From: Paracentrotus lividus
Lineage: Eukaryota > Echinodermata > Echinoidea > Camarodonta > Echinidae
Assembly (NCBI GenBank): GCA_940671915.1
Contig: CALNVZ010000177.1
Location: 36,623 to 100,622, forward strand
Length of the DNA: 64,000 nucleotides
Direction of reading: 5' to 3'
Shown: positions 12,481-25,191 of the stretch, piece by piece
Layout: each line of letters opens with the position of its first letter
Numbering within the stretch: the first letter of the stretch is position 1
Notes under the pieces: generated by a model
The model's input: only the letters and a program-made list of their open reading frames with translations
Told to the model about the DNA's origin: nothing
The model's database searches: none
Position numbers and translations under genes: made by a program

Positions 12481-14189
12481 GATTTTTTCTTTTTTTGCTT
12501 GTTCATTCTTCTCTCAATCTTTTATTATTATTTCTTTGTTTTATTCTTCTTTCATGTTATTGTCTACCATTTCTCAAGTGTTTCCTTGTTATATCCTTCT
12601 CTTCCTATAAATCCTTATGTCGTTCATTGTTTGGTATTTCTGTCCACTGATTTCATCATTATTTTTTGGGGGTGGTTTCTTCCGTCTTCTCTTCAGTTAT
12701 TCATTATGTATTTCAATAGAGGAGTGTATTATATTAAATAATTGTAAAGTTGAATTCAGAAATGACACTTTTTTTAGTTTCGTATCGAAGTGGAGAATTA
12801 ATGGATGTTTATAAAACGAGCTGCCTGAACGTCTGGCCAGCCAATTACAAACCCATTTACACCCTCTGTGGATTTGAGCCCTGTCATATCTGTCACCAAG
12901 ATCACATCAATTATTTCTGTTCTGTTAGGTAGTCTGTAAAATCTTATGTATTTCACTGTTTGTCTAACTTCGTTCTTCTCTTGTATAAACTTTATATCAT
13001 TCTTTGATTTTTGTTCTTCCTTCTTTTCTTTAATCATTTGTTATTTCTTTATCCTTCTTGGCTACTGTTTCTTATGTATTTGTTTATCACGCTTCTTTGT
13101 ATAAATTCTAGTGAATTTCTTTGTATAATCCTTCTTTCTACTCTCTTCCTATAAATTCTTAGTATTTCATTGCATTGTTTTCTTTTCTCTTCTTCTCCAG
13201 TAGATTGTTATGTATTTATTCGTTTTGTGTTCTTCCTTCTTCTCTTCAATCACATCTTTATGTATATCTTTGTTTCAACATTCTTTCCCCTACACTTCCT
13301 ATAAATTCTTATGTATTTCTTTGTTTTGTCTTTCTTTCCTTTTCTCTCCTGTAAATTCTTTTGCATTTAATAGTTTTACTACCTAGCATTTATTAATTAT
13401 TTCCCCTTTTTATCCCCCTTTTCTCTTCTTTCCAAATTTGAGCATTGTTTATGTCTTACTTTGCTTTTACTGTACTGTACTTTTCTTTCCTCTCATATCA
13501 TTCTTAAGGTATTACCTTTCTTTAGTAATTATCCAGTCCCTCTTTCTTCAATACTATGTCTTACATTGGTTATTCGTTCGTCATAGACTATTATTTGAAA
13601 ACGCAGTGGGTATGGTTTTGACAAGGGTGACCCTTTAAGGTAGCGATGAAGGTCAGCATAGGAATTTCTAACACTAACAGATAAAACCAGTACTATAACG
13701 TCTACAGACAAGTGAGGAGACCACTCCCTGAGGAAAATTCGAAATTCAATTGGCATCAGTTTGTATGCATCCTACACTGAACAAGGACGATATACATGGA
13801 ACTCCTAAATTAATATCGAATAATCTGCCATTCTCTCAGCCATTCAAGCAAAATGTAGGAGATTTACATCCTAATTTTATTTTTATTCTTATGCCTTTCA
13901 TGGAGGAGTGCTGGAAAAGGTGAGTTTTCTGCCATTAATGTGAAAAGATACAATGGTATACTTAGCTGTTCTGCATTACCTCGGGCAAATAATAGCGTTC
14001 CTTTTGTGAGATTACATTTGATCTTGTGCTAGAATGCATAGCTAAATATTTGATGAGCAAGGATATATTAAAAATGTTTCCTTATAATCCATACGAGAGA
14101 ATTATTTTAAGCTTGTACATATAATTGTTAAAGTGGGGAGCAGAAATTATTTGTCTAGTCAAACTATTAACTAGGAAATTTGAGTTTAT
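12481..14189. other. Spacer block B of the segmental duplication
   Basis: Matches 7215-7860 plus 9116-10280, without the Tc1-like insertion. Pyrimidine-rich decayed minisatellite units continue at 13060-13350. No gene is supported. Confidence 0.65.
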
Positions 14190-15600
14190 AAACTAAGAGC
14201 GTCTGTTTGCTGGCTCAGTGTGGGGCCTCTGACTACATCACTTTGGAATGTGGTCTCTGTCACAATATTCTGTATTTACATTCATCTTTGGAGAGATGTA
14301 GGTAGTTTTTTGAATTCGTCCACACAATCAAGATTAACTTAAATCTTGTGCCGCAATATACAGTTGTATAATCCAATGGTGATGAGATATTAATTTTTTT
14401 TTATAAACAAACTAGCTTGTCCATTTGACAATTTACATAGGGTATAACTTTAATCTTGGCAATATAATAGTGAATGTAAGGTGCAATTGTTGTTGCCCAA
14501 AAGGGTCCGTGCGTTTCCTAGCTCTGTGTGGGACCTATGACCACATCACTTTGGAATGTGGTCTCTGTCACATTATTCTCTATTTACATTCATCTTTGGA
14601 GAGATGTAGGTAGTTTTATGAATTTGTCCACACGATGAAGATTAACTAAAATCTTGAGCCGCAATATACAGTTGCATACTTTAATGGTAATGATATTTTA
14701 AATAGTTTCCTTACAAACAAACTAGCTTGTCTATATAATAATTTATATAGGGTATAACTTTAATCTTGTCAACATAATTGTGAAAGTAGGGTGCAATAGA
14801 TGTTTCCTAAGGGTTCGTTTCCAAGCTCGGTGTGGGTCCTCTGACTACATCACTTTGGAATGTGGTCTCTTTCACATTATTCTGCATTTACATTTATCTT
14901 CGAAGAGACATAGGTAGTTTTATGAATTCTTTGACACGATCAAGATTAACTGAAATCTTCAGCCGCAATATATAGTTCCATAAATTAAAATGGTAATGAT
15001 ATATAAAATGGCTTTCTTACAAACAAACTAACTTGTCTATATAATAATTTATATAGGTTATAACTTTAATCTTGGCAACATAACTGTGAAAGTAGGGTGC
15101 AATAGTTGTTTCCTAAGGGTTCGTTTCCTGGCTCTGTGTGGGTCCTCTGACTACATCACTTTGGAATGTGGTCTCTTTCACATTATTCTGTATTTACATT
15201 TATCTTTGGAGAGATGGAGATAGTTTTATCACCAGTAGTTTTATGAATTCGTCCACACAATCAAGATTAACTTAAATCTTCTGCCGCAACATACAGTTGC
15301 ATAATTTAATGGTAATGATATTTTAAATTGTTTTCTTACAAACAAACTAGCTTGTCCATATCACACTTTAAATAGAGTATATCTTCAATCTTGACAATAT
15401 AATTACAAAAGTAGGTTGCAATAGTTGTTACCTAGAAGGGTCCGTTTCCTAGCTCTGTGTGGGTCCTCTGACTACATCACTTATGAATGTGGTCTCTTTC
15501 ACATTATTCTGTATTAACTTTATCTTTGACGAGATGTAGGTAGTTTAATGTAATTAGAAAAGATTAACTTTAGTCATGTGCTAGAATATGGAGTTGCACA
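14190..15600 (+). repeat. ~310-bp tandem array, copy B (five units)
   Basis: The anchor near CTGACTACATCACTTTGG recurs at about 14229, 14538, 14841, 15147 and 15467, a period of 303-320. Units are more regular than in copy A. A partial unit lies inverted at 16015-16190, where the anchor appears as the reverse complement near 16054. Confidence 0.85.
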
Positions 15601-17485
15601 CTTTAATAGCACGGTTATATTACATGTTTTCTTTTTATCCAACTAGACTGTTCACATTTACATTTTTTAATATGGTTTAACTTTAATCTTAAGCGAGATT
15701 GTCTAGTTTAAAAATTCAATGGCAAATATATACTAAGTTGTTATCTCATAATCTAAGCACGTTTCATATTTTTCTCTTTTACATTATATCTTACAGGAAA
15801 TCAGCTGGGAAAAGTTTCCACTGTATCGTCTTCAATCTGAGAAGGACTACAGGTGCAGCAGCAGGATGTTTATTTACTTATTGAAAGTAAATAAAAAATA
15901 GTGATGAAAAAAGAAAGATGAATGAAACATAAATCAAAGAACAATATCAACAATAAAGAAACCAAAGTGATAAACACAATACAAAAAAGATCAGTCCCTT
16001 CATCTTTTGTAAGTTAAAGTAGTGTGAACAAAAATAATGTGAAAGAGAACACATTCCAAAGTAATGTAGTCAGAGGTCCCAAACAGAGCAGGAAACGAAC
16101 CCTATATTGCAAAGATTAAAGTTATTCCCTATATTATATTGCAAAGATTAAAGTTAGTCCTTATTTAACTAACATATTATTTTATGATAATAAGGTAAAC
16201 CCCAAAACCCTGCCAAAACATGTAAATTATCCTTAAATGTTTCTCATAATTAAAACATTTCTTCACATAATATTATTACACAATGGATCTTACAGTATGC
16301 ACCTTGAAAGGCTTCGCCTACCTTTGTAGGTATACTAGACGACCGATTATAACTGGCTCATCTAGCAGTAGCTGGGAGGTGAGGTCTGAGATGTCGTCAG
16401 ATGGATGAACAAATTCCTAATAGATTTAGATTAAACTCCACTGCACTATTAAACAACTTTTATTTTAAGCTAAATGTCCCAGACGTAAATAATCATATCC
16501 GGTTGATACACGTTTGTCAAAACTCAGCACCTCCCCAATACTCCACGTGAAATGTAAATCTAACGTATGGCATTAAATCTTAACATAAAGACGCGTCCAT
16601 TATTTGGGGAGGGGAAACACTGCATTCATGAGTTTAGTGGAAATACAGCTGAGCGGCGCAGAAAATTATACGGCTCCACATAAATGTCAACTGAACTCGC
16701 GCTGACGACGGGAAGCGAACAGTTGACAACTGCATGCAATTATTACTTCGCGTACAAAAACTCGCCTAAGAAAACTTCCCTGTGGTTGAATTGTATTTGT
16801 CTGTCGATCTGTTTGAGCAAATTACTCATGGACATGAAAGAAATAATTTAACTTTTATCATAGTTTTCGTAGGTAGATGCTTCAGACCAGATTGAGAAAA
16901 ATACATTCTGGCAAGCCTATAACACGATTGTGCTGAAGTTGTAATCAGAATCTTTATTTCACATAGATTGATGTTCCAAACGATTATTGATATAAATAGT
17001 GATCTTGTCACCTCTTGCAAAGACGCCGTCCACATGCGATATGCATGTGATATGCGGAAATATCGACCCATTGAGTAAGGATTCTATTGTGATAATGTTC
17101 AAAGTGACAGGACTTTTTCTTAACCAAGCGAAATGAATGTACCATCTTTGGAAAGCTGGGAATTCAAGGTTTTAAAAACTGCTTGAACAGTAAGCTGTAA
17201 TATAATTATGCACTATCCATGAGGATGATTATGCGGCGTATGAACTATTTTGAGAGCAAAATTGGCCATATTGTACAGGAATTTGATCTGACTAGGATTT
17301 CGAATTGACACAAGTGACAGGACATTTTCCCCTTTGCAATAAGTTATTCCTATTTTTGAAAAATTCAGACTCTTATCGTACTTATTCAAGTTGAACATTT
17401 CTTTGAAAAGGTAGTTGCTCGCCATAATCAAGAAAACAAAGTGAAAAAACTGTGCAAAATACAAAACGTCTATGGCCGCGTTCGC
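15601..17485. repeat. Duplicated ~2-kb block, first copy
   Basis: Follows the ~310-bp array and contains an inverted partial array unit at 16015-16190. From about 15420 to 17460 it is repeated at 17575-19700. No gene is recognised; the frames near 16826-17071 and 17213-17480 have no domain and are not preserved in the second copy. Confidence 0.75.
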
Positions 17486-17510
17486 NNNNNNNNNNNNNNN
17501 NNNNNNNNNN
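17486..17510. other. Assembly gap (25 N)
   Basis: Twenty-five N bases separate the two copies of the ~2-kb block. They probably mark a join whose size is unknown. Confidence 0.95.
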
Positions 17511-17574
17511 ACAGCGTCGCTCACATAGGTCACACATCTTAACATAGAATAATCTCAATTCTGACCAATAACAT

Positions 17575-19700
17575 TACCAAAGTAGGTTGCAATAGTTGTT
17601 ACCTAAGAAGGTCCGTTTATCCTAGCTCTGTGGTCCCTGACTACATCCACTTAGGAATGTGGTCTCTTTCACATTATTCTTATTAACTTTATCTTTGACG
17701 AGATGTAGTAGTTATAATGTAAGAAAAAAGATAACTTTAGTCATGTGCTAGAATAATGGAGTTGCACACTTTAATAGCACGGTTATATACAGTTTTTCTT
17801 TTTATCCAACTAGACTGTTCACATTACTATTTAATATGGTTTTAACTTTAATCTTAAGCGAGATTGTCTAGTTTAAAAATTCAATGGCATATTAATACTA
17901 AGTTGTAATCTCATAATCTAAGCACGTTTCATATTTTTCTCTTTTACATTATATCTTACAGGAAATCAGCTGGGAAAAGTTTCCACTGTATCGTCTTCAA
18001 TCTGAGAAGGACTACAGGTGCAGCAGCAGGATGTTTATTTACTTATTGAAAGTAAAATAAAAATAGTGATGAAAAAAGAAGAAATGAATGAAACATAAAT
18101 CAAAGAACTATCAACAAATAAAGAAACCAAAGTGATAAACACAATACAAAAAAGATCAGTCCCTTCACTTTTGTAAGTTAAAGAGTGTTAACAAAAATAA
18201 TGTGAAAGAGAACACATTCCAATAATGTATGTCAGTCAGAGTCCCAAACAGAGCAGGAACGAACCCTATTTGCAAAGATTAAAGATATTCCCTATATTAT
18301 ATTGCAAAATTAAAGTTATGTCCTTATTAATATACTAACTAAATATTATTTATGAAATAAGGTAAACCCAAAACCCTGCCAAAACATGTAAATTATCCTT
18401 AAATGTTCTCATAATTTAAAACATTTTTCACATAATATTATTACACAATGGATCTTACAGTATGCACCTTGAAAGGCTTCGCCTACCTTTGTAGGTATAC
18501 TAGACGACCGATTATAAACTGGCTCATCTAGCAGTAGCGGGAGTGAGGTCTGAGATGTCGTCAGATGATGAAACAAATTCCTAATAGATTTAGATTAAAC
18601 TCCACTGCACTATTAAACAACTTTTATTTAAGCTAAATGTCCCAGACGTAAATAATCATATCCGGTTGATACACGTTTGTCAAAACTCAGCACCTCCCCA
18701 ATACTCCACGTGAAATGTAAATCTAACGTATGGCATTAAATCTTAACATAAAGACGCGTCCATTATTTGGAGGGGAACACTGCATTCATGAGTTTAGTGG
18801 AAATACAGCTGAGCGGCGCAGAAAATTATACGGCTCCACATAAATGTCAACTGAACATCCCGCTGACGACGGGAAGCGAACAGTGACAACTGATGCATAT
18901 TACTTCGCGTACAAAAAACTCGCCTAAGAAAACTTCCCTGTGGTTGAATTGTATTTGTCTGTCGCTGATCTGTTGAGCAAATTACTCATGGACATGAAAG
19001 AAATAATTTAACTATCACTTTATAGTTAGTCGTACGGTAGACGCGCCTTCCAGAACCATGATTTGAAAGAGAAAAATGATGCATTTCTTGAGCAAGGCCC
19101 TTATACACATCGGAATTATGCTAGAGTGTGCTTGAACGTTTTAATCCAGAATCTCCTGTTCACATAGAATATACATGTTTCAAAACCGCGGATTATTGAA
19201 TACTAGAATATATCGCTGTCACTCTTTGCAAAAGAACCGCCACCGCTATGATTCAGCTTACACCAAACCACTGCGATAGATGCGCAGATATGTATGTGGA
19301 ATGCGGAAGAATACACCGCCATTGATGTAAGGGAATCTATTTTGTCTGAAATTATCAACTATTGAGTCAAATAATTAGGAGCCCAAGGAAGCTTTTTACT
19401 ATAACCAAAGGCCGAACATGACAGAAATGTGTACCATCTTTGGAAACGCTGAAGCTGGTGTCATGCGTTGATCAATCAAGAGGATTTTAAAAAACCTGCA
19501 ACATCTTTGAAGGATTACAGTTATATGCGATAAATTGTGAAATTGTTAACAGTCGATTCACTATGCCTATGAGGCACGCACTGTTACATCGCTGAGAGTC
19601 GCGTAATAGAACTATTGACGAGCTATAAATTTAAATGCCAACTTTTGAAGATGTAAACTACTAAGGCTAATTTGATACTCCTGACAATAGAGATTTAGCA
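17575..19700. repeat. Duplicated ~2-kb block, second copy, indel-rich
   Basis: Collinear with 15420-17460. Between 17600 and 18900 differences are mostly single-base indels. Beyond about 19000 nearly every few bases differ by an insertion, though anchors such as TGTACCATCTTTGGAAA still align (17136 and 19430). This error style points to uncorrected long-read sequence or an unmerged haplotype rather than a normal old duplication. Confidence 0.65.
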
Positions 19701-20837
19701 TGCAAATTTGCATATCAAGTGACAGCGACATATTCTCCCATATGCAGAAATAGAGTTATATAGTTGAACCTTATTGTTGAAAAAATTGTCAAGAGCTGTA
19801 CCTTATCGATAAGGCGATTACGACAAGCCCACGTACCTCCATTCAAGTTGCGCTTATAAAACCATTCTTTATCCCGAAAACTAGGTTTAGGGGTTGGCTC
19901 CATCATCCGCCCTAGTACTTATTACCAATTAATCTAAGGAGGATCGAACGGAAAAACATGTAACGAAAAGTGAAATAAAAATAATACAAGCAATACAAAA
20001 GATAACAAAAAAAACGAAATGAAAAGAAAACGCGAAATATGCACTGTCTCAAAATATCAAAATAAGTATCATCTCACCTGTCAGGCATGTGTTTCAATAA
20101 TGGACTAGTTTCACCCGCGTGTTACACATCCTCGCTCTAATATATTTATTGCTGCTATTCACGTAGACGACTTAGACGGGCGACTACACGGGATAGACGT
20201 GGATCAGAGTGATACGCCCCTCGTTCCGCCTTAAAAGGCTCCCTCGCCAAGTTGCGAATGAATACGTGTGAGAATGTCTGACGTTTGTACGTTTAGCCTC
20301 GCACCTGACTGACTTATACCAAGTAGGAGCGAAGTCCTAGCAGTGAGGGCCTTACACAAGGGGTGGCGAGCGCTACTGGGGATTAAGATTCGGACAGCGT
20401 AGACGAACATGACACGAAGTTGGTTTCCGAATTCAGTCACGTTCAATAGGTCGGAGTAGCTTTCGGATGTGTTTTGTAGATCTCTCAGCGGGTCTCTTCG
20501 TGATTTTATTCAAAGGAGAGTACTATGATATCATATATCTCGCTCTATTTCTCAAAAACATAAACATATAGGTTAGATTTACTTCGGACTTCTGGTTAGT
20601 TAGTCTAGCCATGAAGGATTAACCGGATTAGCTCCAGACGGGTTGGCGCTGAAGATTACGCTACACGCCTCAGGCTCTGATTGGAATGTTAAAATTTCAC
20701 CCGAGATAAGGTGAATTCCCCATGTTTTACCAATTATACGTCCCTTTAATACACCTACAATTGATATGCACGCTTCTTGGGGCTGCTTTCCTTCCCGCCT
20801 GGCCTTGAATCATTTACATTTGTGTTCTTTCATTTAG
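19701..20837. other. Gene-free stretch before the EGF exon
   Basis: No gene or repeat is recognised with confidence. Bases 20150-20500 have higher GC than their surroundings and no coding signature. Confidence 0.4.
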
Positions 20838-20961
20838 ATATCGATGAATGCAGTAATTCATCTTTAAACGACTGCTCTCAGTTCTCTCAATGTAATAACA
20901 CACCTGGTGACTATGATTGTACGTGTCTATCTGGTTATGTGGATACTTTTGTGAAAACCCC
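20838..20961 (+). CDS. Calcium-binding EGF-like domain exon of an unidentified protein
   Basis: A single exon encodes a calcium-binding EGF repeat, an extracellular disulphide-bonded module of adhesion, matrix and signalling proteins. It opens with DIDEC and shows five cysteines in standard spacing (DEC, NDC, SQC, then CTC). The stretch CNNTPGDYDC fits the Asp/Asn beta-hydroxylation consensus of calcium-binding repeats. A pyrimidine-rich acceptor ending TTTAG precedes it and GTGAGT follows. Entry is in phase 1, usual for EGF exons. In the printed frame the sixth cysteine is missing (GYVDTFVKTP); one more T in the TTTT run at 20947-20950 would place Cys at the canonical GY-x4-C position. The parent gene and other exons are not visible. 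Confidence 0.8.
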
Positions 20962-21812
20962 GTGAGTTGGCGGGGGGGGGGGGCATACTAAATGATAAAT
21001 TATGTCAATAGGTTTCGTGCAGTTCAATAGAATTATGATATGCAAATTACAATAAGGCATGATTTCATTGTCATATTGGCATTCCGATCAAAACGGCGGC
21101 TCTGATATTCACCTTATTCAGTCTCGTGTTCTCTGAGCTCAATAACAACTTTTTTCCCATGAAAACTGTTCATCCGTGGACGAGTTTGCGAGAAATTAAA
21201 ATGGACTAAAACCCATGGTGGCATGATAAAAATACCATGTCGCCCCGTTGGAATCCGTATCAACTATAGGCGTAGTCTTATCATGCCCTTTGAGACTCAA
21301 GGTGGCAGGTGTGTTGTACATGTTGGATGGATTTTTTTTTTAAAAGGGGGAAGCAAATGGTTCTTTTTAATAGACATAATATTCTACTTTTACTAGCGAA
21401 TTAGTCGTTCTAAAAACTTGTTTTACATTTCTCCTACAAATCATTTCAACGTGCACTGGCGTAATTGAAAGAAGAAATAATTTTATTTGATGAGAGCAAA
21501 TTGACGAACACTCTCATTGATTGTGTGTATTAAATAGCTAGTCTTAGAATATACCTTTTGATCTAAGTATTAATAATACAGTGAATACACTACACTATAA
21601 TCATATGTGTAGGCCTATAGGGAAGCTAAATTCTTTTGAAGGGAAAAGCACTCGTTTGTAACATAACTATTACGGTGCGATTGCATTAAGAAATGAATTA
21701 GTGTTTTATCATTCAAGTTGGCCAATATTATAAGAATACACTGCTCAGAATGGTGCATTACCGGTTAGGAACAGTGCCAGATTCGTGTGTAGTTGAGGGC
21801 TTGAGGTGGTGC
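20962..21812. other. Gene-free stretch, probably intron of the EGF-domain gene
   Basis: Starts at the GTGAGT donor, with a G tract near 20970-20981. No further exon is recognised before the fold-back element. Confidence 0.4.
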
Positions 21813-22815
21813 TACACTGTTCGTCATAAAGGTGGATTTTTTTTTTTCTGGCTCAAGCGACATTTTGTTGCTCCGTTATTAATTTCTTGAATGTGTTTGT
21901 CACCGCTTTCACTTGCTGGGATCCAGGGTATATCTTGGACGTTCCCTCAACCCTTACTGGGGATTTTTCTTCAAACAAGTTTGTCACCCCCTGAAGATGG
22001 CCATTTTCGTCATTTTTTCTTATTTTGGGGGCCCTTATTTGTTCACGCGACCCACCAAGGCCCCCTCAGTCCTACCCCTAAGGAAACATGTCTGAGGTGG
22101 AGATTTGTTATTGTTCATTAAATAAAATCTAGATTTATGGTTACAGGCTCGACTTTTTGTCTAGGGGAGGGGTCAAAATTTATTTTGATTGGGGTTCAAC
22201 ATTCATTTTATTTATTTTTACACCATGGAAGTTTCTATCTTCCCTAAATTGTATTGTAAAACCTCAACCCAACATAAATCAAAATAAAATATTATCAATA
22301 ATGACTATTTACAGCCTTGTCATCAAGGCTAAACAAATTTAAGGGGAAAATGATGATATTTAAGGTTTAAAGGTGATTTTTCATTTCTTTTGTTTTCAGC
22401 ATAAAGATGGAATAAAATATTCCGAATTTTCACCAATCTCGTTTTTTACTTCAATCCCTCCCCTTGACCAGAGACCTTATCTTGTCCCCAGAAATATAGA
22501 TTTAACTTAAAGAACAATATAAAACAGTACACCTCAGTCGCGTTTCCTGGGGGTAGGACTGAGGGGGGCTTGATCGGTCGGGAAAACAAAAAGGGGCCCC
22601 AAAATGAGAAAAAATTACAAAAATGGGCATCACGGGGTTGACAAAACTTTTTTTGGAAAAAGGTCCACGTGAAGGGGTTGGGAGAATGTCCAAGATATAG
22701 CCAGTGTCCCAAAAAGTAAAAGCAGGGACAAACATATTCAAGAAATTAAAGTCAGAGCAAAATCATGTCGCTATAGCGGCAAAAAAAATATTCCACCTTT
22801 ATGACGGACAATGTA
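21813..22815. mobile_element. ~1.0-kb fold-back element with TA-flanked TIRs
   Basis: Left end TACACTGTTCGTCATAAAGG and right end CCTTTATGACGGACAATGTA are inverted repeats. Homology continues inward for roughly 280 bp per arm (21813-22110 against 22530-22815). The CA-TGT start next to TA fits Tc1/mariner-type ends, but no transposase is present, so it is non-autonomous. Apparent frames in the arms are mirror images of each other and are not genes. Confidence 0.75.
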
Positions 22816-24301
22816 TAGACAAGGCTGCCGGTTTCGTATTGGCTTTAATACATGTCCATCTTTTTAAAAGCTAGTCTTGTTTGAAATATGTATTATGCCT
22901 TTTTAACGAATGAATAAATTTTGTATCTGAGATTATTTTAACAATGCTTTAAACAGTCGCACAATGTTAAAAGTCACCCCATCTCAAATAACTTCTCCCA
23001 TTCAGATAAGTGATAAAAATTCATTTTTTGAAAACACAAGTCGAATTTCAGTGGTAAATTGTTAAAACGGAAAACATAAAATGAATTGTTCGGGTTTGGA
23101 CAATTATTTTGTTTGTAAGGTGATTGGAAGTTTTAAGGATACCGTATTGCATAAAAAAAAATCTGACTAAAGGGAATATGGAATGTATCAATTCGGGCAT
23201 TATTATACAGTATCACTTTATTTACAATTGACTTAAATTATGTTACATTACTATATACACTCTTTCTCTCTTTTAACTGTCTAGATATGATTATTACTTA
23301 ATTTATATTTTTAATGTTAATCTTAAAAGTTCATGAAGTCACATCTCCGTCAATAACTGGAACATAAAACAATAATTGCTTTATTAGTTTAAAGGCGTTT
23401 ACTTAGAACCTATGTATGTAATCTGGTTACATATTTCATATTCATAAAAACTTTGAATGCACTTTGTCTAAGCGTAAATAGTCGATTTAATCCTTGAATT
23501 TCAAAATAGGCGAAACTTAACAATACTCAGTGGTAATCTACAATTGCTATCTATTCTTGTTTATTTCTTTATATCTATGAATTAGCGGAAATCAAATAAT
23601 TTTGCTATCATATTTTCGGTTCTCTGTATGCATTTTATATTGTATAAACTTTATTTTGTAAAAATATTTCATAATGTGGCCTTTGGCCGCGACGAAAATT
23701 TTCTCTAATACTTTAAGTGGAATCGAATCGAATAACAAAATCTAGTGTAGTGGGAAGGTGTGGAAAAGATGAAGACAATTATTGAGCTTTCTGGTTATTT
23801 TCATGCTATTTGGTAAGAGTATCATATCAAAAAGCTCCACAATAAAAGATTGCCCTTCAATTGCCCTTATAGTCACAATATGACCCAAATTTTGCCAAAA
23901 CAGGCGATATGTTTGGGTCCCGAACACTTTGTGTTGCCCCATACATGCATTTATGTGTAAGTGTATGTGACTCAAAGCTGGATGGGGTTAATTTCTTAAC
24001 ATTTTGGCAATTCCAAAACCAAACAGCACTAAAAATGATGCTCAGGGGAACTGTCATTAACTTTTCCAAATTACATTTAAAGAGTGTCTTCCACATTTCA
24101 ATGTCATGACCAGAACAATAATTTCGCTTTAAGTTTAATAGCAAAGAAATTGCTTGAACTGCAGAGATTGTAAAAACGAATAAAATTTGAATTGATAATG
24201 AATTTTTCATAAAAATAATTATGTTGTCATATAATGTATTATCATTAGTTGTTTGTGATTGTTTGGAAGAAATAAAAAAAGAAGAAAACAAAACAAATTA
24301 C
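22816..24301. other. Gene-free AT-rich stretch
   Basis: No exon is recognised. Around 23640-23740 the run TTTGGCCGCGACGAAAATTT followed by repeated AATCGA resembles a retroposon tail, but the family is not clear. The minus-strand frame overlapping 23857-24291 is the read-through of the death-domain exon's downstream intron. Confidence 0.4.
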
Positions 24302-24597
24302 CTTTGTCATCCTCCGGATAGACGTCGCTTAGAAGTCTAATCATTTTTGCATTTCTCAAACCATATTTCAAATTGTCAGCCTCTTCTGATGGACGTTGAC
24401 CCTTTCGCCAAGTTCGTAGCATATTCAACGTCCCCATATGCTCGATACCGTGTCTGTTTTCCGTCTTAGCACTGTCTATATCAGCAATGGGAATTCCCAG
24501 TGCTCTACCAAGATCATCCGTTTCTGTAACTCGCTTTGTTTCTTTAGCAATGGTTACCAGCTTCTCGTCAAATTTATCTGATTTACCAGACGCCATC
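24302..24597 (-). CDS. Death-domain exon of an unidentified protein
   Basis: The minus strand encodes about 98 residues starting MASGKSDKFDEKLV. It reads as a death domain, the six-helix protein-interaction fold of apoptosis and innate-immune adaptors. Family-like features are LGRALGIPIADIDSAK (helix 2-3 region), the conserved Trp in MLRTWRKGQ, and the C-terminal helix YGLRNAKMIRLLSDV. The ATG lies one base after an AG acceptor-like site (24598-24599), and the exon ends in AAAG before GTAATT, a plausible donor, so further exons should lie below 24300. It may begin the protein, or continue from an upstream exon. The partner domains, and so the protein's identity, are not visible. Death-domain genes are expanded in several invertebrate deuterostomes. 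Confidence 0.75.
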
Positions 24598-25191
24598 CTA
24601 GGTATATTCAAACATGTTATACATGCTAATGCATCACAACATCTTTCCACTTACATATTGGCATGATTTTTAATTTCAAAATATTTTCAGATTATATGAC
24701 GTGAAATACCTATACACCTTTAACATAAGAAATAATCTTATTTATCATTGTCTCTTTACGGTTTGTAGCCTACCAATTGGGATAGTAATAAAATTAAAAT
24801 AGGCATAGCTGTATTAAAACAGTAACATGCAGTCATTGACGTAGCCTGCAGTAAGCATTAGAATGCTGTCAAAGCTAACCGGATTACTATATAAATTGTA
24901 AAGAATGCGTTTGTTTATAAGCTGAATACGTTGAATATGATTCACAAAGAGTTACATAGCAACAATCCTACCTTTAAATTCAAAGTGTTGAGAGTTTAAC
25001 GACAATTTGAAAAACCAGGAAGTATAAATTTACTGTATCTGATGATATACCTATCATTCAACGTTGCGCGCTCGTTTTGTTGAATGAGGGGTGTGTGTGG
25101 GTGTGTGTGAGTGAACTTGATAACAGAATGTGTATCTGGGTGGGTGGTATTGTTGACAGCTTGTGTATACCAATACTGAATGAATTACAAA
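24598..25191. other. Gene-free stretch with a GT-rich simple repeat
   Basis: A (GTGTGTG)-type tract lies near 25090-25115. Nothing else is recognised. Confidence 0.5.

Noticed and set aside
21891..22741. Related Pro/Phe-rich frames on opposite strands
   Set aside because: They are the two arms of the fold-back element at 21813-22815, not a gene pair.
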